A stretch of DNA of 64,000 bases, from NCBI GenBank assembly GCA_028753945.1, contig JAPNXP010000001.1, positions 3,338,501-3,402,500 of the forward strand, in the 5' to 3' direction. The DNA comes from Hexactinellida sp. DTS-2022. Taxonomy: Eukaryota > Porifera > Hexactinellida. Shown here piece after piece: positions 1 through 10,233 of this stretch. Under the pieces are notes generated by a model that worked only from the letters and a program-made list of their open reading frames with translations, was not told the origin of the DNA and ran no database searches. Numbering within the stretch: position 1 is the stretch's first letter; the number at the start of each line of letters is the position of its first letter. The position numbers and the translations under genes were made by a program.

Positions 1-830
1 CATTGCATGAAGAAACTTCTAAACTATCATATGAGTGCAAGAATTCTATTAATCACTTATGAGTCAAATTTTTCATCAATAAATGTGGACATCACTTTTT
101 TCATCATCAATAAATTAAATAAAAAGAAAAGTAAAGTTACAATTGAAATCGCTGCACTCATATGATAGAACTAATTGAGAGCTGTCCAAAACCATTGAGA
201 TTTTGTTTCTAGGTAGTATATGAGTCATAATATGACTTCCGCAATGGCAATAATTGTGTTTGGAGATAGCGGGGTTTGAAAAAAAGTGTCCCCTATGGCA
301 ATGGCTTAGGTGGAGGACACTAAAAAGTCTGTATCATTGAAAGTTTTCAATATTTTTCAATAGGATTTGAAATTAAGATGCGATATATGCATAGGCGTCG
401 TAAATGCAAAGGTCAATCCATCGGGCCGCCCGGAAATTCCGGGTAAACTCCGGGTAAACTCGGAGTATAGTGTTAGTAGCATGGGGACAATCCCTTCGGC
501 CCGCCCGGACATTTCCGGGCACCCGGGCGGTTTACGACGCCTATGGATATATGCTGTTCTATCCAAATATAAGATTTAACCTAAATGTGGCAATGTCCCG
601 AAATTATCAAGTTTCTATGGTATACTGCAACCGGCAACCAAAACCAGAACCCCAATATTTTTTTTAAAACTCGAAGTGAGTCAAACTGGAGAAATAATTG
701 GGATTTTTCTTTGAAATTTCGTGAGAGTCCACATAGGTATCCACAAAATCAGAAAATGCAATAAAAACGAGATTTACCATAGTTTGGGATTTTATCGAAA
801 TTTTGGGATTTTGTAGAGGATACCTGAACC
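1..830. mobile_element. piggyBac-like non-autonomous element, 3' part (copy 1)
   Basis: Nearly the same sequence occurs complete at 12056-12926, where its ends and TTAA duplication are clear. Here the left ~200 bp lie before the window. The right end reads GTAGAGGATACCTGAACC and is followed by TTAA at 831-834, as in the complete copy. No transposase ORF is present, so it is non-autonomous. The superfamily is inferred from the TTAA target and short inverted ends. An unrelated 156-bp element is inserted at 390-545. Confidence 0.75.
390..545. mobile_element. hAT-type MITE inside the TTAA element
   Basis: The element starts CATAGGCGTCGTAAA and ends with its reverse complement. It is flanked by the 8-bp repeat GATATATG (382-389 and 546-553). 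The related uninterrupted copy near 12640 carries this octamer once, so the insertion is placed to the base. The interior is unusually GC-rich (runs of CCCGGG type). An 8-bp duplication and CA...TG ends fit the hAT superfamily. A 140-bp relative with the same ends lies at 47568-47707. Confidence 0.85.
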
Positions 831-834
831 TTAA

Positions 835-1116
835 GACCTTAAGTACTAAGATCGATCTTAAGTTCTTAGTGAATACGGCCGCTGATCTCTACTCCGCTTT
901 CGGAGACATTCTTGCAGCTAAATACACCTTTAAAGTATTATATGCAGTGGTTAGTATACTACAGATTTTATTTGATATACAATCAAATTACAATTTTTTT
1001 GCATTGTAACTACCTTTGATACGTATCGATATGATAATATACAATTTCCATACTTATACTAGCTACTATTTAAAAGTTATTAATTAAATACAAGTGAATA
1101 AACTACTTCTAAAATT
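835..1116. other. Gene-free stretch
   Basis: Just after the TTAA there is a short inverted motif built on CTTAAG and GATCGATC (about 831-870), then plain AT-rich sequence. I see no gene. Confidence 0.5.
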
Positions 1117-1371
1117 CTAAGCAGCATGAAGATACATACAAGCGCGATATTTTAGGCAATCCAATATCTCCTCACGATACTTTGGGGCATCTTTCCAGAA
1201 GGCTGGCCGAATAGTGGTCATGGCGGCTGCTTGTATCCTCCAGGCAGATATATTTGTTGCGAACAACGAGTACATACCTGAAGGCTCATTAATTCGTGAG
1301 GATACAGTGGAGATGCTCAGAGCTATTGATGAATCTACACATCCACCTACATTACCAACTATTTGAATCAT
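1117..1371 (-). CDS. Possible C-terminal exon, unknown product
   Basis: An 84-codon minus-strand ORF ends at TAG (1117-1119). Upstream of it (about 1380 reading leftward) is an acceptor-like ATTACAG followed by an open frame, so it could be a terminal exon. The residue composition looks coding: the last third reads like IRPAFWKDAPKYREEILD and ends MYLHAA. A donor-like CAG/GTATGT lies inside the ORF, which could split it. I do not recognise the family, and no partner exon was found on the upstream side. It may equally be a transposon fragment or chance. Confidence 0.25.
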   Translation of the reverse strand: MIQIVGNVGGCVDSSIALSISTVSSRINEPSGMYSLFATNISAWRIQAAAMTTIRPAFWKDAPKYREEILDCLKYRACMYLHAA

Positions 1372-1379
1372 TACGAACC

Positions 1380-2220
1380 TGTAATTTCAATGCTTAGTTC
1401 CTCCTATGTTACGACATCTAACTAACTTCATTAAAAATCGAATAACGACTATCCACAATATCTCAATCCTCAGAATAATATTCGTTTAAACATAAATTGA
1501 TTTTCGAAAGCGCTCAAAGGCAAGGTACATCGAACCTTGTCGGGACCTCTGCCCGAGGTTATTCAGGCAACCTAATCCCTATCATGGTGAGCCCAGATAA
1601 TGGAAACGCGACCTGCAACGGCACATCCCCAGTGGCGAATTATCAAGTAACACTCAACCAACACTCCTCCATCTAAAGTGTATATCGGGAAAGGCAACGC
1701 AACTGACGAGTCCAAGCCGGGACGAAACACAAAGAATATCAGTTGAGTTGTAATTAATTAATTGTTTAGTGTGAGTGTCTGTTTAAATTAGAGCTGAAAA
1801 GAATATTCAAATATTCATTCGTTTTGATGGCTAAGCAGTAATTATATCAATTCAAGACTCTAAATACAGAGGAAAAATAGTTATTTGTTTATGTTACAAT
1901 AGTTTAATCTTAGCCATAAAATATTATACACAAGTTTGTTATTACAAAGGTTAGTTTAGGTAGGAATGTATATTGACGATCTCTCCAATCTAAACACCTT
2001 TAATGTTGTAGTTAAGGGAAACATGCGTTTCATGGAATTCTCTCGATGAAATCATGCTACCCTTCTAAGATCCCTTAAACAACTTATTTCCCTTATTATT
2101 CGCTGATTATACGATATAAAGGTTGTGCTAGCATATATTTAGCTTGAATGACCATACAAAGGAACACTTTATAGTTAGAGCACTTTTTGAGATTTCTTAT
2201 AGCAAAAAACTGATTTTGTT
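1380..2220. other. Gene-free stretch
   Basis: AT-rich unique sequence with a slightly more GC-rich part at 1500-1720. No ORF, terminal inverted repeat or RNA gene is recognised. Confidence 0.4.
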
Positions 2221-2224
2221 GTTG

Positions 2225-2393
2225 TTTGTATAATATAAATTAACTGTAACGGATTAACGTTAATTAACTTCCTTTACATTTTTAACGTATTAACGGATTA
2301 ACTGTTTAACTGTTAACGAAGTTAACTTTTTGGTTAACGGATAAACGATTAACGAAGTCAAGTTTTTGATTAACTGTGCCCACCTTTGCAAGC
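2225..2393. mobile_element. TTAAC-rich hAT-like MITE fragment
   Basis: A block of repeated GTTAAC / TTAACG motifs ends in GTGCCCACCTTTGCAAG. Read in reverse this gives a hAT-like end (CAAAGGTGGGCAC). The opposite end and a duplication are not visible, so it is a fragment or a decayed copy. The element at 44255-44653 has a similar TTAAC-rich interior. Confidence 0.4.
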
Positions 2394-2511
2394 TACTGGT
2401 GTTATTAATACCAATGGGTAGATATCAAATATAGATTACATAATTTTCTTGTGGATTGATATTAAAATTGCCTTCGAATTTATCCCTGGTTGAGTTTTCA
2501 AGGTCAATGGT

Positions 2512-3204
2512 TAATCCTTATATTGAGTCATATATGACATTGCTTTCTTCGAAAATTTAAATGCTAAAATAGTGAAACGAAATGCCCTTTCTAACATGTT
2601 CAAGAAAGGAAATAATAAATACAAAGACGGAATGTTAGCTTCATACAATATTTCCAAATTAATTGCAAAATACGGGAAACCATATAGTATTGGCGAGACG
2701 CTCATTCTTCCTGCTATTTCTGAGGTTATCTCCACTGTTATGAACCAGAATGCCGCCAAGATTCTTAGATCCATCCCCTTGAGTAATGATACAATTGCTA
2801 GGAGAATTGAAGAAATGGCCAATGATGTGGAAATTCAGTTAATTCACTTACTCCAAACTACAGAAAGCCTACAACTAGATTAGTCACCTCTCTGTGACAA
2901 TGAAGTAGAAGTACTATTACTAGCATTGGTACGCTTTACAAAAGATGGAGCAGCATCAGAAGAGTTACTTTTTGCCAAACCATTAGTTACCGATACGATG
3001 GGAGAATCTATATTTGAAGTGGATCAATCAGTATTTGAACATCAAAAAATACCCTTGTCGAAGATTATAGCATGCTCAACGGATGGTGCTCCTTCAATGA
3101 TTAGTTGCTATCGTGGATTTATTGCTCTATTAAAGCTGGCAGTTACTAATGTATTTTCCATACAATGTGATACACCGTCAACACTTGGTAGCCAAGAAGC
3201 TTAA
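2512..3204 (+). pseudogene. hAT transposase relic (ZBED5/FAM200-like)
   Basis: Two ORFs in one frame (2572-2883 and 2926-3204) are separated by a TAG at 2881. They carry the order expected of the ZBED5/FAM200 branch of hAT transposases: an ASYNISKLIAKYGKPYSIGE segment, an LSNDTIARRIEEMANDV segment, then a RNase H-like strand with EELLFAKPL, and the second acidic motif region STDGAPSM. The open frame extends upstream to about 2512. The BED finger and the C-terminal dimerisation region are absent. With the stop codon and both ends missing, this is a dead fragment. Family assignment is by remembered motif order and is fairly secure; an intact relative is not in the window. Confidence 0.75.
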
Positions 3205-3364
3205 ATATTCATAGTTTAAGTTTAGCATAATAGTGAATTAATACTAGTCAGTATTAATTCTAGCTATTTACAATATTTGGCACAAAGTCTATTATAGTGC
3301 TAATTAGCTAATAGCTATTAGCTAATTAGCTAATTTAACTCTACTCTATTAGTATACAAGGCAT

Positions 3365-3512
3365 AGGCGTAGGCTCCGGTAGGGTTGGTGAAGCCATGGC
3401 CCTACCAATAATTTGTCAAGAGCCATCATCTTCTATTAAGTATGATGCAAGTTAGCATAAATGGCCCTACCAATCCGGGCAATCCCCATCCCGAGTATAC
3501 GCCCCTGCAAGG
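3365..3512. mobile_element. Short GC-richer MITE candidate
   Basis: Begins CATAGGCGTAGGCTCCGG and ends near CCCGAGTATACGCCCCTG. The outer bases are loosely inverted and resemble hAT ends. GGCCCTACCAAT occurs twice inside. No clean duplication is visible. Confidence 0.35.
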
Positions 3513-4089
3513 GATTAGGCCACACATAATTTAAATATCGATTTAATTCTTTTTTTTATAGATTTTCAAATAGTCACTCTATTATAGCAGAAATTTGGCA
3601 TTATATAATTATTAACTCTATAACTTTGTATTAAAGTTGAAAATCGACACGGCATACTTTGTAGCACAACTGAAAGGATCATTTTTGAGAAATAGTTTTC
3701 ATTCTCCGACTTATACTTTTTGAGATATGCTAGCTTTACAAAGGGCACTCTCAGGAAATTGTGCTGAATTTTTTTGTACAAAATGACTTTAAATTCGACC
3801 TTTAGTGACGTCTAAAATGTAATAAAATGACCGAATCTAATTTTTCTATCGGATTTGGATATATAGCATGTCAAAGTATAGCTAGGAGTATTAACAATAG
3901 TTCAACAATAGTTTTGATATATTTAATTAATCGACCGGTCTATCTCCCTATTAGGACAACTCTTACATTTCGTTACTCTATTTAATTTAATTTATTTGTT
4001 TGCACATTATTTCAATTACACTAGCATCTATTTATTAGTAAGACTCTGTTGATATTACTTCTATCATTTTCATAATCCCTTCAAGATTA

Positions 4090-5409
4090 ATGGCTGAAAA
4101 ACGGTCGAATTCTCAATTTTCTATTGACTCTTTTCTTTCAAAACTTTCAAATCCAATATATTATACACCTCCCGGGACTCCTACTGTAATACAGATTAAT
4201 GATCCATTTAAATTATTTCAGTGCCCTTCTGATCATGTCAATCCTATTCTATCAAAAGCTTCAGTTGTTGATTTTAATTTGAAAGGGCACTGTGTCCAAA
4301 GTGAAGATGCCCTTCAGAATTCTATAGTTTTAGATAATGGTAATCATTCTTTGTTTTCTTCACATGTTCCTCAGATATTGAATCTAAGTTTTCAGCATGA
4401 ATTACATAATCCACCCGAAGATGAATATCCATTTGACTTAGCTTTTGAATTCGATAATATACACGGCCGCTTGCCAACTTGCGACGGCCGTTCTTGTTTA
4501 ACTCTTTTGGACCTGATTTTAAAACTTAATATTTATGACCTGATGCCATCCTTTAATCAAATAGTGATCTTAGATAGTACTCTGACCCTAGAAAAAGCTT
4601 TTGAAGTTCTTAATTTTAGTAATACATCTGCTGTTCCACTGTGGAATAATGATAAGTGTCACGTTTATGAAATTATTTCACCATGCAATATACTCTACAA
4701 TTTTGCCTTGGAAATTACTAATGAACTAAATATTAAGCCCTATACCTTTGTTAAGAAGTTGCTTTCTGAAATTTTTCCTATTAATACAGACCCTCACCTT
4801 ATAACAATTACCTCAAATAACAATCTATATGATGCTTGCCTTATTCTTTTAGATAACGGGATTTTATATGCCCCTGTTATAGATCATTTCACCAAGTCCA
4901 TTTCTCAAATATTGTCTCTCAGAGATATTTTATCAATTTTATACTCAAAGATTGTCTCACTTGAGGAATCACCTACATTCTTATCATCAACGTTAAAACA
5001 ACTTGAAATATGTATAAATCCGAATATTGATGGATTATATTCTTCAGATGTAGTTTTAGAAGCCTTCAAACATTTCGGGAGTGATATTTCTATTGTTCCG
5101 ATTATTTCAAAGGAAGGTCTACTGATTAATACATTAAGTAAAACAGACGGAATAAGAATTTTATCAGAATATCCGAGATTAGATTTAGCATGTATTTCTT
5201 TACAAGAAGTTTTGTGTAAGGAAACCTTTCGAACTAACACTTCCTTGTTTTGTTCACATGATGACAAGCTCATAGATGTAATATCTCAGTTCAGTAAAAC
5301 AAATACTTATTGGCTGGTAACTGTTGACAGTTATGGATATCATTCTGGATTAGTGAATTTATCAGACATTTTAAAATTTTTATTTTTCAAGTTCAGAGAA
5401 ATTGCATAA
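4090..5409 (+). CDS. Divergent AMPK gamma-like protein, four CBS repeats, intronless
   Basis: An uninterrupted 439-codon frame. After a Ser/Asn-rich leader of about 140 residues, the order matches the regulatory gamma subunit of AMP-activated kinase: CBS1 about 150-205 (YDLMPS, then VPLWN), CBS2 about 225-290 (APVID), CBS3 about 305-365 (LSKTDGI), CBS4 about 375-432 (LVNLSDILKFL). In canonical gamma, Arg/His residues next to the PLWD, LPVID and VVVD motifs contact AMP phosphates. Here those places hold Ser180, Leu259-Tyr260 and Tyr407-Trp408, while acidic residues of the SKTD and LSDIL motifs (353, 426) remain. I infer a fold-preserving paralogue with weakened or lost nucleotide sensing, possibly still binding alpha/beta partners. 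The start is the first ATG of the open frame, with a purine at -3 (TTAATGG). No splice sites are needed, so it may be a retrocopy. AATAAA follows at 5549. Confidence 0.82.
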   Translation: MAEKRSNSQFSIDSFLSKLSNPIYYTPPGTPTVIQINDPFKLFQCPSDHVNPILSKASVVDFNLKGHCVQSEDALQNSIVLDNGNHSLFSSHVPQILNLSFQHELHNPPEDEYPFDLAFEFDNIHGRLPTCDGRSCLTLLDLILKLNIYDLMPSFNQIVILDSTLTLEKAFEVLNFSNTSAVPLWNNDKCHVYEIISPCNILYNFALEITNELNIKPYTFVKKLLSEIFPINTDPHLITITSNNNLYDACLILLDNGILYAPVIDHFTKSISQILSLRDILSILYSKIVSLEESPTFLSSTLKQLEICINPNIDGLYSSDVVLEAFKHFGSDISIVPIISKEGLLINTLSKTDGIRILSEYPRLDLACISLQEVLCKETFRTNTSLFCSHDDKLIDVISQFSKTNTYWLVTVDSYGYHSGLVNLSDILKFLFFKFREIA

Positions 5410-5548
5410 TATTTAGGTAAAACTGTCTATTGGTTGGTTATATTGTTTGGAAAGTTGTTATTCGTTTCGCTTGTAGAACCGAAATTCCTTTTGAATCGTA
5501 ATCCTCATTTACAATTACAATGATTCTTCATGGCTATATGCACACTAA

Positions 5549-5554
5549 AATAAA
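5549..5554 (+). other. Poly(A) signal for the AMPK gamma-like gene
   Basis: A canonical AATAAA 140 bases after the stop codon, inside an AT-rich 3' region. Position fits, but the motif is common in such sequence. Confidence 0.45.
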
Positions 5555-5713
5555 TTTCAATTTCTTTTGAAGTAATGTGATTCTTCGCAAAATCATTCTA
5601 AAAATCTATTTTCTAGAATCTGGATGATTATTTACGCTCCTAGTCTTTCGTGTTTTATATTATTATCAATTTTTCAGATTAATAGTCGAGATAAGCCAAT
5701 AATTATTTAAGTA

Positions 5714-6216
5714 CAGTCAACTCCCATTATAACGAAGTGCTGGGACCGTAGTTTCATTTCATTAAAAGTGGAATTTGTCATAACAAGCAGGGGAGATTGG
5801 GCTACTTAGGCGGCCCTGGAAAATTCCCGAAACTGGCCCACTGCCCGAATCCACCGGCCCACCGATCAACCGCCCATCGATCCACCGGGCATTATCCCGG
5901 TGTCCCGGTGACCCAATCCGCTCCTGATAACAGGATAACAAAGTCTTTTATAATCCCATATAGCCTCTAAGCTATTTACTTACAGCAAAAATTACTTTAT
6001 GATGAACTCCGGTTTCAACGAAATTCAACTAGTAATTAATTCTTTTTAGATCGAACTCCGCTTATTACTAACTTTAAGCAGAATTTCGTTATATCCATTT
6101 CGTAGTAAACGAAGTTTTAGTAATGTAATAGGAAAGAAAGATTTCCAGACAAATGAACTCTTCGTTATAAGCAGGTACTTCGTTATATCCGACTTGGTTA
6201 TAACGGGAGTTGACTG
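5714..6216. mobile_element. pogo/Tc1-like MITE, 503 bp
   Basis: The left end CAGTCAACTCCCATTATAAC is mirrored at the right end with few changes. Both sides are flanked by TA (5712-5713 and 6217-6218), as in Tc1/mariner/pogo insertions. There is no ORF. A GC-rich 139-bp element is inserted at 5788-5926. A truncated relative (GGGGGTTGACTATA end) lies at about 59560-59678. Confidence 0.85.
5788..5926. mobile_element. hAT MITE nested in the pogo-like MITE
   Basis: Ends CAGGGGAGATTGGG and CCCAATCCGCTCCTG are inverted. The flanks ATAACAAG (5780-5787) and ATAACAGG (5927-5934) form an 8-bp duplication with one mismatch. The GC content is sharply above its host. Confidence 0.75.
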
Positions 6217-6218
6217 TA

Positions 6219-7409
6219 TTTGCCCCTCCAGTTTTTGAAGGAGTTAATTTTCGAAAACATAGCGTCTTTAACCGACATACACGCCATTTTGATACACATT
6301 AATTATGAGTAATTTGGCATGTAGAGTAATTCGCCAACGTGTTATTCAAATCTAAAATCACAATTTATATTTTTAATAGTTTATTAATGAGTTTATCAGC
6401 TCCTTGAAATGTAAATTCACCAATTTTGCTATTTTTATTTTCCAATAATATTGTTTCCGTGTAGTGTATATTGTGATTATATACATAAAATTCTAAATAC
6501 GTATGTATAATTTTCAAAGGGTATACGTACTAGTATAATTAATCCTACCACACAGTTACTTTAATTCAGGGATTTTAAACCAGTGGGTCGCGGAAGGTGG
6601 GACTTATTGGTGAATACTGTTAAACTTACTTTGTAAATAATTAGATGCTACCTATCCACTAGGCGGTACTAAATAGGGTTTCAAGGAGGATTTTCTCAAA
6701 CTTGAAAATCATTAGGAGCAAATATTTGTTTTTCAAGAGTTAATTTGCCATCCTATGCAGTTCCGTGCATGCACTTGGCTTGACAAGTGGAACTAAGACA
6801 ATTTTGTTTGTTTCTCAAATCAATTTTAAATTACTTTTAGGCTCTTCAGTATAACCTATAACCTAAAAATCTGTAGTTTCGTGGTTAAATTCCATTGTGT
6901 TACTCTAAAATACTCTATTGTATGCATGTTTCATCGAATTAAATGCTTAAATAATTCTTGTTATGGACTCATTACGTTATAGCACTTCTCAGTATTCAGA
7001 AAAAGCATTGCAGTGACGTTTTACAGTTTTATGCTGGTTGGTAGGAATATATATACGTGTATGCTTATAATGAACTGGATTTCCCGAAATAGCTATTCTT
7101 TTTCAATTTTTGAATCGAATTATCAGGAGAATTTCTGACAGGAAAATGAGTCCTTTATAAATTTAAAATCTGCACACTAAATTGTGAAAATTTAGTGGGC
7201 AGATTTTTGAACATTTTTAATTATTCCTATATATATAAGCTATTATTCAAAAAAATAAAATGGCCCGCATAACTCCGCCAGACATTCTTCCAAAGCATTT
7301 TCTTGAGGGCCAATAATTTAAATTGGTCCGCCATTTATTTTATTTTAGCTGTTTTAAAATATAAATAGTTTCAGGGTGGGTAGGTTTTGGCCAAATGGTT
7401 TAAGGCCGG
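6219..7409. other. Gene-free stretch
   Basis: AT-rich sequence with no credible ORF. A palindromic AAATTGTGAAAATTTAGTGGGCAGA / TCTGCACACTAAATT pair at about 7165-7206 could be a small MITE remnant. Confidence 0.4.
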
Positions 7410-7439
7410 CAGAGTTGTGGATTTGATTGATATTTCATT

Positions 7440-7571
7440 CAAATCCAAATCAAATCAAATCAAATCCAAATCAAATCAATCCAAATCAAATTCAATCCAA
7501 ATCAAATCCATCCAAATCAAATCAAATACAAATCAAATCAAATACAAATCAAATACAAATCAAATACAAAT
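7440..7571. repeat. CAAAT-type pentamer/hexamer microsatellite
   Basis: A run of CAAAT, CAAATC and CAAATA units. It produces a spurious Lys/Asn/Ser/Gln-rich open frame, which is not called as a gene. The same repeat resumes at 8877, after the inserted element. Confidence 0.9.
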
Positions 7572-7616
7572 ATTCACAGAGATAATTAATTGAGATGCGT
7601 ACTTAGTGAGATATCT

Positions 7617-8680
7617 ATATTATTAAATCTCGATTGTTGTGTGTTTGTGTGTGTGTTTGTTTGTTTGTCCGGATTGTATTAAAGTGATGGGGGAATAGAA
7701 ACCGCATTTATATATGAGATATAAACTAACTTTCAAATGTTATAATTGGTAAACAAAAGTTCTAAGGGATAAACAAGTATGCTGAACACGAATTTCGCGT
7801 TTATAAATTTCTAATATGAATATTTGTTGTTGTTGTTTACACAAAATAGGTAAACAAATTAATGAAATTCAAAATCAACCTAGAAGTTAGCTTCCAACGG
7901 GTATTATAGGTAAACAAGTATGCTGATTTCGAATTTCGCGTTTATAAATTTCTCATCTTAATATTTGTTGTTGTTGTTTACACAAAATAGGTAAACAAAT
8001 TAATGAAAATTCAAAATCGACCTAGAAGTTTCCTTTCAACGGGTATTATAGGTAAACAATTATGCTGAACACGATTTTCGCGTTCAGAAATTTCCAATAT
8101 TAATATTTGTTGTTGTTGTTTACACAAATAAGTAAACAAATTAATGAAAATTCAAAATCAACCTAGAAGTTAGCTTTCAACGGGTATTATAGGTAAACAA
8201 TTATGCTGAACACGAATTTCGCATTTATAATTTATAATATGAATATTTGTTGTTGTTGCTGACACAAATAAGTAAACAAATTAATGAAAATTCAAAATCA
8301 ACCTAGAAGTTTGCTCTCAACGAGTATTATAGGTAAACAAGTATGCTGAACACGATTTTCGCGTTTAAAATTTTCTAATATGAATTTTTGTTGTTGTTTG
8401 CACAAATAGGTAAACAAATTAATGAAAATTCAAAATCAACCTAGAAGTTAGCTTTCAACGGGTATTATAAGTAAACAAGTGTGCTGAACACGAATTTCGC
8501 ATTTATAAAATTCTAATATGAGTATTTGTTGTTGTTGTTTACACAAATATGTAAACAAATTAATTAAAATTGAAAATCATAACGTGTGAGGAGTAAGGCC
8601 GCGCACAGCGGCCGTTAACTTGAGGTGCTTAGCACCGATCTGTCGCAAAGCGACCGAGACCGAAGGGCTCGTAATATAAT
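7617..8680 (+). mobile_element. Arrayed element: TG-rich arm, six ~140-bp units, multi-hairpin arm
   Basis: Reading left to right: an AAATCTCGATTGTTGTGTG arm with a TG/TTTG microsatellite; TTTGTCCGGATTGTATTAAAG; about six tandem units of ~140 bp, each with GGTAAACAAATTAATGAAAA and TTGTTGTTGTTTACACAAA; then a GC-rich arm at 8585-8672. That arm holds successive short hairpins: GGCCGC...GCGGCC, GGTGCT/AGCACC, GTCGC-AAA-GCGAC and GAG...CTC around TTCGG. The layout (arm, tandem ~140-160 bp repeats, microsatellite arm) resembles DINE/HINE or mollusc 'pearl' elements linked to Helentrons. That placement is an analogy, because no Rep/helicase gene is present. At least six related copies lie in this window. 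Confidence 0.7.
8585..8672 (+). repeat. Multi-hairpin GC-rich arm, copy A
   Basis: Four consecutive short stem-loops in under 90 bp, in otherwise AT-rich DNA. Stem bases are largely kept between copies while the loops differ (loops CACA, TTA, AAA, TTC here). Other copies are at 13782-13882, 16328-16412, 30220-30302, 32697-32775, 45466-45500, 50514-50648 and 57632-57742. Confidence 0.75.
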
Positions 8681-9324
8681 ATAATACTACTGTGTAGTCT
8701 GTATTATACAGATATTTATTCACGTTAATACGAACGCCAGCCAACAAAATCTGTTCGAATTACCCAAAATTCGGATTTACGAGTCTACTGTTAGTTTAAT
8801 ATCATCAATATCATATGTAGTACATATTGTATAGTACGTAAATTAAATTTTAAAAAGGATTTGACTCAAACATTAAATCAAATCCAAATCAAATCAAATC
8901 ATTTTCCTTTTAAAATGCATCAAATCCATCAAAATCAAATCCAAATAAAATAAAATCCACAACTCTGCCTAAGGGAGAATCCAATTAAACCATGGGCTAT
9001 TTAAAAATGGTCTAGGGAAATAAGGAAGTCAATATTACCTTGAAAAGTCTGTTAGTATCTCCAATAAAATAGGAAGACTATCTTCTTTTGAAGTTCCATT
9101 TTGTCTGACGTGAAGCTTGAGATGCTTCAGGATATTTTTCTTCGCGAATAAAGTGAATGATTTCGTCATAATCATTTGAATTCATTTCAAAATAAGAAAG
9201 GATTTGATTGTTTGTTTGTTATAAATGAATAAGACAATTAATGTGTATATATTAAGTTTCTTATATAGTTAATTTATTTGATAATAGTATAGGGTTTATC
9301 TATATTATGATCTCAAAATCATAG

Positions 9325-9611
9325 TTTCTTAAATTCATAATAAAAAGTAAAAAGTAGCCAAAAATTCCTTTTATAGCGTCTCAAAATACCACTGTATAAA
9401 TTCTATAGCACATCCATGGTTTGCTAATACAATGTCTCAAAATCTCACGCGTCTCATTTTGAATTAAATTTATAATAAAAAGTAAAAATATGCCAAAAAT
9501 TCCTTAAATAGTGCTCAAAATATCACTGTATAATTTCTAATATCACATCCATGGTTTGCTAATACAATGTCTCAGAATCTCACGCGTCTCAAAATATCAT
9601 GCAACAGGACT
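9325..9611. repeat. GCGTCTCAAAAT repeat family, copy 1 (two ~140-bp units)
   Basis: Two tandem units share GCACATCCATGGTTTGCTAA and CTCACGCGTCTC. The block ends AAATATCATGCAACAGGACTA. Copies at 36231-36525 and about 49990-50152 end at the same CAACAG(G)NCTA point, so this is a true terminus of a dispersed element. The other end and any duplication are not resolved. Class unknown. Confidence 0.6.
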
Positions 9612-9659
9612 ACCTTTACCTGGATTACTTAACATTTTTAGAAGTTATTTTAATAAAAT

Positions 9660-10233
9660 ATGTTAACTTGTCCGTCTTTTATTATGAAAAAGCAAATAAC
9701 AATGGGGCAGAATCCGATCATAAATGCCTAAAATCTTTCTTTAAAACACCCAACCTAACATATGGAATTTATGGGAACTTTGAATAACGTTATAACAGAT
9801 TACGACATAGAACTACAACGATTGCTCGAAAATCACGAAACTACCAGAGGACCTAATTCCATTACTAAATACAAAACAGCTCGAAGAATCGAATATAAAG
9901 AAAAATATTTGAATAACTCCTTTAGTTCAGTTGAATTTCTTCATGCATTGGTACTTACAATTGGCCATGGGAACTTTTGCTCAGACATTACCACAGTACC
10001 AGCAAATAGTTTGGATATTTCTAATGACTTTTGGGACTTTCAGCAGATGAAGAAGAATTCAATGGCGATCGATGTCATGTTTGTCTTTATCCAGAACTCA
10101 AAATTTTGTACTCTTGCATGACCAGTACGTTCACGGAGGATTTTGTGAATCATGTTCAACTCGTCTTTTAGAACTAAACGCAAATTGCCCAATTTGTAGA
10201 AACAAAATAAATGGTGTGTTAAAAATATTTTAA
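9660..10233 (+). pseudogene. Decayed gene with C-terminal RING finger
   Basis: An open stretch at 9762-10121 gives about 119 residues of coding-like composition (ITDYDIELQRLLENHETT). The frame then changes twice, near 10045 and near 10105. Following those changes, the sequence reads a RING finger of the C3HC4 kind: CHVC (10073-10084), then VHGGFCESC, then NCPICRNKI, and stops at TAA 10231-10233. A RING at the extreme C-terminus resembles IAP/MDM2-style E3 ligases, but the upstream part is not recognised. Two frame breaks in 200 bp argue for a pseudogene; very short introns or sequence errors are alternatives. The repeat at 9325-9611 ends ~50 bp upstream. Confidence 0.6.

Larger units (their letters stand above)
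7410..8967. mobile_element. Element with CAAAT-repeat interior, split by an arrayed element
   Basis: The left end CAGAGTTGTGGATTTGATT (7410) is mirrored at AAAATCCACAACTCTG (to 8967). Matching sequence continues outside as CCAAATGGTTTAA and TTAAACCATGG, so the inverted repeat may extend further on both sides. The interior is degenerate CAAAT/CAAATC repeat (7440-7571 and 8877-8950). The arrayed element at 7617-8680 sits inside it. No clean duplication was found, so the superfamily is open. Confidence 0.55.

Noticed and set aside
7387..7593. Open frame rich in Lys, Asn, Ser and Gln repeats
   Set aside because: It is the CAAAT microsatellite read in frame; it has no domain and is bounded by element sequence.
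7700..8560. Regularly spaced repeats suggesting a CRISPR-like array
   Set aside because: Units are contiguous ~140-bp tandem copies with no unique spacers, in a eukaryotic setting.
8585..8672. The GC-rich stem-loops as a tRNA or other known RNA gene
   Set aside because: No cloverleaf, no A/B box pair and no anticodon arm; the stems are serial short hairpins.
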